Source: a virus
Direction: 5' to 3' (one strand)
DNA length: 30,340 nt
Virus record (IMG/VR): IMGVR_UViG_3300036045_000503
Location: 1-30,340 of that record
The notes below the pieces were generated by a model. That model did no database searches. It had not been told where the DNA came from and saw only the letters and a list, made by a program, of their open reading frames with translations. Made by a program: the position numbers and the translations under genes. The first letter of the stretch is position 1. Every line of letters begins with the position of its first letter. Of this stretch, positions 28,625-30,340 are shown piece after piece.

Positions 28625-29194
28625 ATGGCTCTCATCCAGTGCCCTGACTGTGGGCTAGATGTCTCCTCGGTCGCCGCAGCCTGTCCGGCGTGTGGCTGGC
28701 CCCTGAAGAAGGCGGCCCGAACCTCCCCCAGAGCGGCCTCGGGGTGCGGCGGGTGCGTCGTCATGCTCGCCCTGATGGTTGGTGGGGTCCTGTTCGCGGC
28801 CCGCTTCTGGTCAACATGGTTCCCACCTCCCACACCAGAGCAGGCGGCTGCCCAGGCAGCCAAGCAGGCTGCTGAGGCGGCGGCGGAGACCGCTCGTTGG
28901 GACGCCGAGGCCACTAAGCAGCCGGCGAGAGAGGTGCTCATCGCCAAGCTGATCGAGCAGGGCATCTTCCAAGGCGTGGAGTACACGGGCAGCAGGGCTT
29001 TCGTGTGGGTTGGCGCCGAGTTCTACTTGCAGGACTTCAGCGCCAAGCAGGACTTCTGCTCAGTGGTCTATGCGTACATGGCAGGCCGAGAGAGATCGGA
29101 GTTGGTGAGCGTGAAGCTTCGTGACACCCGCACCGGCAAAGACATCGGGGAGTTCAGCCAGACACTGTCTGGCCTCAAGCTGACCCTGCACTGA
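28625..29194 (+). CDS. zinc-ribbon, single-TM protein, paralogue
   Basis: A 189-residue protein: an N-terminal zinc ribbon (MALIQCPDCGLDVSSVAAAC, PACG; Cys 6, 9, 20, 23), a membrane helix at about 43-60, an Ala-rich coiled coil at about 70-100, and a C-terminal domain (FVWVGAEFYLQDFSAKQDFC, then VSVKLRDTRTGKDIGEFS). The ribbon matches the 98-residue protein at 26389-26685, and the C-terminal domain that of the 383-residue protein, so it combines the parts of both. It is divergently transcribed from them. Function unknown; membrane sensing or conversion is possible. Confidence 0.7.
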   Translation: MALIQCPDCGLDVSSVAAACPACGWPLKKAARTSPRAASGCGGCVVMLALMVGGVLFAARFWSTWFPPPTPEQAAAQAAKQAAEAAAETARWDAEATKQPAREVLIAKLIEQGIFQGVEYTGSRAFVWVGAEFYLQDFSAKQDFCSVVYAYMAGRERSELVSVKLRDTRTGKDIGEFSQTLSGLKLTLH

Positions 29195-29250
29195 ACAACC
29201 TCAGGCCAGCCGCGAGCCGGCGGCGATCCGGGCGATGACATCTGGACCAC

Positions 29251-29622
29251 TCAGGCTATCCGGCGGCGCCTGGTCTTCCCCGACCGCTCCCGCCGGTTGT
29301 CGGCGCCCGGGGTATGCGACTGACTGACGGGGGCCTGACCCCTGAACGGCCCTCCTTGCGCTTCCGCGTCCGGGAGCCGGGATCGCAGCCACTCTGCGAC
29401 GATCCGATCCCACTCTGCTGGGTGCTCCGTAGCCCACCACAGGAGCACCTCTATCCGGCTGCCCACCGTCTGCTTGGGGATCGGCAGGTGCTTCAGGCGA
29501 TGCAACAGCCCCTTGGCAGACCGCGATATGCGGACGAAATCTGTGGCCTTCTCGGGGGCATGATCCATCGGTGGAACGGTAAACCCGTCGTATACACCAT
29601 CCACTGTTCCCAGTGAGTACAT
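29251..29622 (-). CDS. small basic hypothetical protein
   Basis: A 123-residue protein. ATG 29622 is chosen over ATG 29664 because GGAGG lies six bases ahead of it. The middle (FVRISRSAKGLLHRLKHLPI, then SRIEVLLWWATEHPAEWDRI) could be a helical or ribbon-helix-helix-like fold, and the tail is basic and disordered (RRERSGKTRRRR). A second frame on the same strand is also open but gives Arg/Gly-rich nonsense. Divergent from the gene at 29676, with a palindromic operator between them. Confidence 0.5.
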   Translation of the reverse strand: MYSLGTVDGVYDGFTVPPMDHAPEKATDFVRISRSAKGLLHRLKHLPIPKQTVGSRIEVLLWWATEHPAEWDRIVAEWLRSRLPDAEAQGGPFRGQAPVSQSHTPGADNRRERSGKTRRRRIA

Positions 29623-29637
29623 TTCGTCCTCCGTACG

Positions 29638-29665
29638 TTGACACCGCGTAAACGTGTAGTACACT
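29638..29665 (+). promoter_or_regulatory. sigma-70-type promoter with overlapping operator
   Basis: TTGACA (29638-29643, consensus) and TACACT (29660-29665) are spaced by 16 bases. The palindrome GTGTA-G-TACAC (29654-29664) overlaps the -10, an ideal repressor site. The ATG at 29676 is only about 10 bases beyond the -10, so the transcript may be leaderless. Confidence 0.6.
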
Positions 29666-29675
29666 GAGTGCGTCT

Positions 29676-29954
29676 ATGCGATCTCAGATTGGCTCTCAAT
29701 TGACGCGTGTGCCAGGGCGCGTGGCCCAAGTCTTAGACCTACTCCGTATTCGGACCGGGCGCCGCAAGCTGGACCTCATCCAAGATGGCGTGGCCATGCT
29801 GGTGGACCGGATCGCGCCGGACCTTCTCCCCGTGCTACATGGCGTCCCAGAGACCACGCCGGGGCCCCAAGAGGACGGCAGCCACGTTGATGCGCTGAGA
29901 AATCCCCACGATTCCGGGGCCAAGGCAGCGCAACGAGGAGGGCCACGCCGGTGA
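29676..29954 (+). CDS. small hypothetical, possible ribbon-helix-helix regulator
   Basis: A 92-residue protein. Residues about 14-48 (RVAQVLDLLRIRTGRRKLDL, IQDGVAMLVDRI) resemble the strand-helix-helix pattern of Arc/MetJ-type regulators. The C-terminal 35 residues are polar. It could bind the palindrome in its own promoter. The ATG is immediately after the promoter with no room for a Shine-Dalgarno. GTGA overlap with the next gene. Confidence 0.5.
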   Translation: MRSQIGSQLTRVPGRVAQVLDLLRIRTGRRKLDLIQDGVAMLVDRIAPDLLPVLHGVPETTPGPQEDGSHVDALRNPHDSGAKAAQRGGPRR

Positions 29955-30340
29955 CCAGCGTTGCGGGACGCCGTGACGTGCTCGCCGATCGCATCCAGCA
30001 GAGGCGCGACCGTGGCCAGCGACTGACCTGGCCACTCATCGAGTCGATGGCGCTGGACCTCGGATGCCCATCTGATCTCCCGACGCTCGCGGCGGCTGTG
30101 GAACTGGCCGCGTCTCTCGCGAGCCGGGAGAGGCGACTGTCCTCCATCCGTCCGCTGATCCAGCCGCGGCCGACTGCGCCTGAGCGCGTGACGGCACAGA
30201 TCACATATGGCACCTGCGTGCATGGCGGCCTCGTCGGCCCCATCCGTCGGATGGTGCTCGAGCCCATCTCTCCACCCACCAATCGATGCCTCCTCAGTGC
30301 GGGCGGGGGCACCGCCTTCGCCCCCGCCCGTCACCCCTGA
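29951..30340 (+). CDS. hypothetical protein
   Basis: A 129-residue protein from GTG 29951, coupled to the preceding gene. The N-terminal 65 residues look helical (LADRIQQRRDRGQRLTWPLI, LPTLAAAVELAASLASRERR) and the rest is without recognisable structure. No motif or family. It ends at the last base of the window. Confidence 0.5.
   Translation: MTSVAGRRDVLADRIQQRRDRGQRLTWPLIESMALDLGCPSDLPTLAAAVELAASLASRERRLSSIRPLIQPRPTAPERVTAQITYGTCVHGGLVGPIRRMVLEPISPPTNRCLLSAGGGTAFAPARHP

Noticed and set aside
29201-29644. 147-residue minus-strand frame overlapping the gene at 29251-29622
   Set aside because: It lacks the GGAGG-ATG spacing of the other frame and gives a low-complexity Arg/Gly/Pro-rich product.
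1-30340. CRISPR array, rRNA, insertion sequence or integrase
   Set aside because: No regularly spaced repeat with unique spacers, no rRNA-like stretch, no transposase or recombinase motif was seen on either strand.

Overview
The window reads as most of a temperate, tailed (siphovirus-type) phage or prophage of a high-GC bacterium; base composition is roughly two-thirds G+C by eye. The host is uncertain. Several structural proteins, above all the 278-residue tail protein at 18253-19089, have the look of proteins I associate with prophages of Planctomycetota, but that is recollection rather than a search. I see no integrase, no recognisable endolysin, no rRNA and no CRISPR array, so either the element is incomplete here or those functions are in unrecognised genes.

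Layout. (1) 1-490: no convincing gene; two GC hairpins and a tRNA-like element on the minus strand. (2) 491-5467, plus strand: a replication and DNA-metabolism operon with MazG-like, RuvC-like (split by an apparent frameshift), DnaA domain IV-like and winged-helix initiator proteins, then a ParB-methyltransferase fusion and a small terminase-associated protein. The initiator gene carries an iteron array with about 22-23 bp period and a perfect 21-bp-arm palindrome, the best candidate for the replication origin. (3) 5454-20913, plus strand: a compact head and tail module in classical order. It holds large terminase, NrdR-type zinc ribbon, gpW-like connector, lambda-type portal, fused protease-major capsid protein, DUF2190 protein, head closure, tail terminator, tail tube, tail chaperones, holin-like protein, neck protein, tape measure and distal tail proteins. 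Nearly every junction is an ATGA, GTGA or similar stop-start overlap, so the module is probably translated as one coupled operon. (4) 21073-23157, minus strand: accessory genes (a tandem-repeat protein, an ADP-ribosyltransferase-like protein, a zinc-binding phage protein) and a small HTH repressor with operator-like repeats and a well-formed promoter. (5) 23151-25004, plus strand: an HTH gene that appears frameshifted and a two-gene module ending in a PIN-domain nuclease. (6) 25030-28447, minus strand, and 28625-29194, plus strand: a cargo cluster of a TerB-like/PH-like/HNH nuclease, three zinc-ribbon membrane proteins and a lipoprotein, arranged around a divergent promoter region. (7) 29251-30340: three small genes around a compact divergent promoter with a palindromic operator.

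How it fits together. Regions 2 and 3 are the lytic programme: replicate from the iteron origin, package with the terminase, build a lambda/HK97-type capsid and a flexible tail. Regions 4-7 look like lysogeny control plus cargo. The most promising undescribed system is the 23686-29194 interval, where two nuclease-bearing units lie tail to tail and one is linked to a family of zinc-ribbon, single-TM, exported-domain proteins. This would suit a membrane-sensing, nuclease-executing phage-exclusion or lysogenic-conversion system; that reading is inference from architecture and position only.
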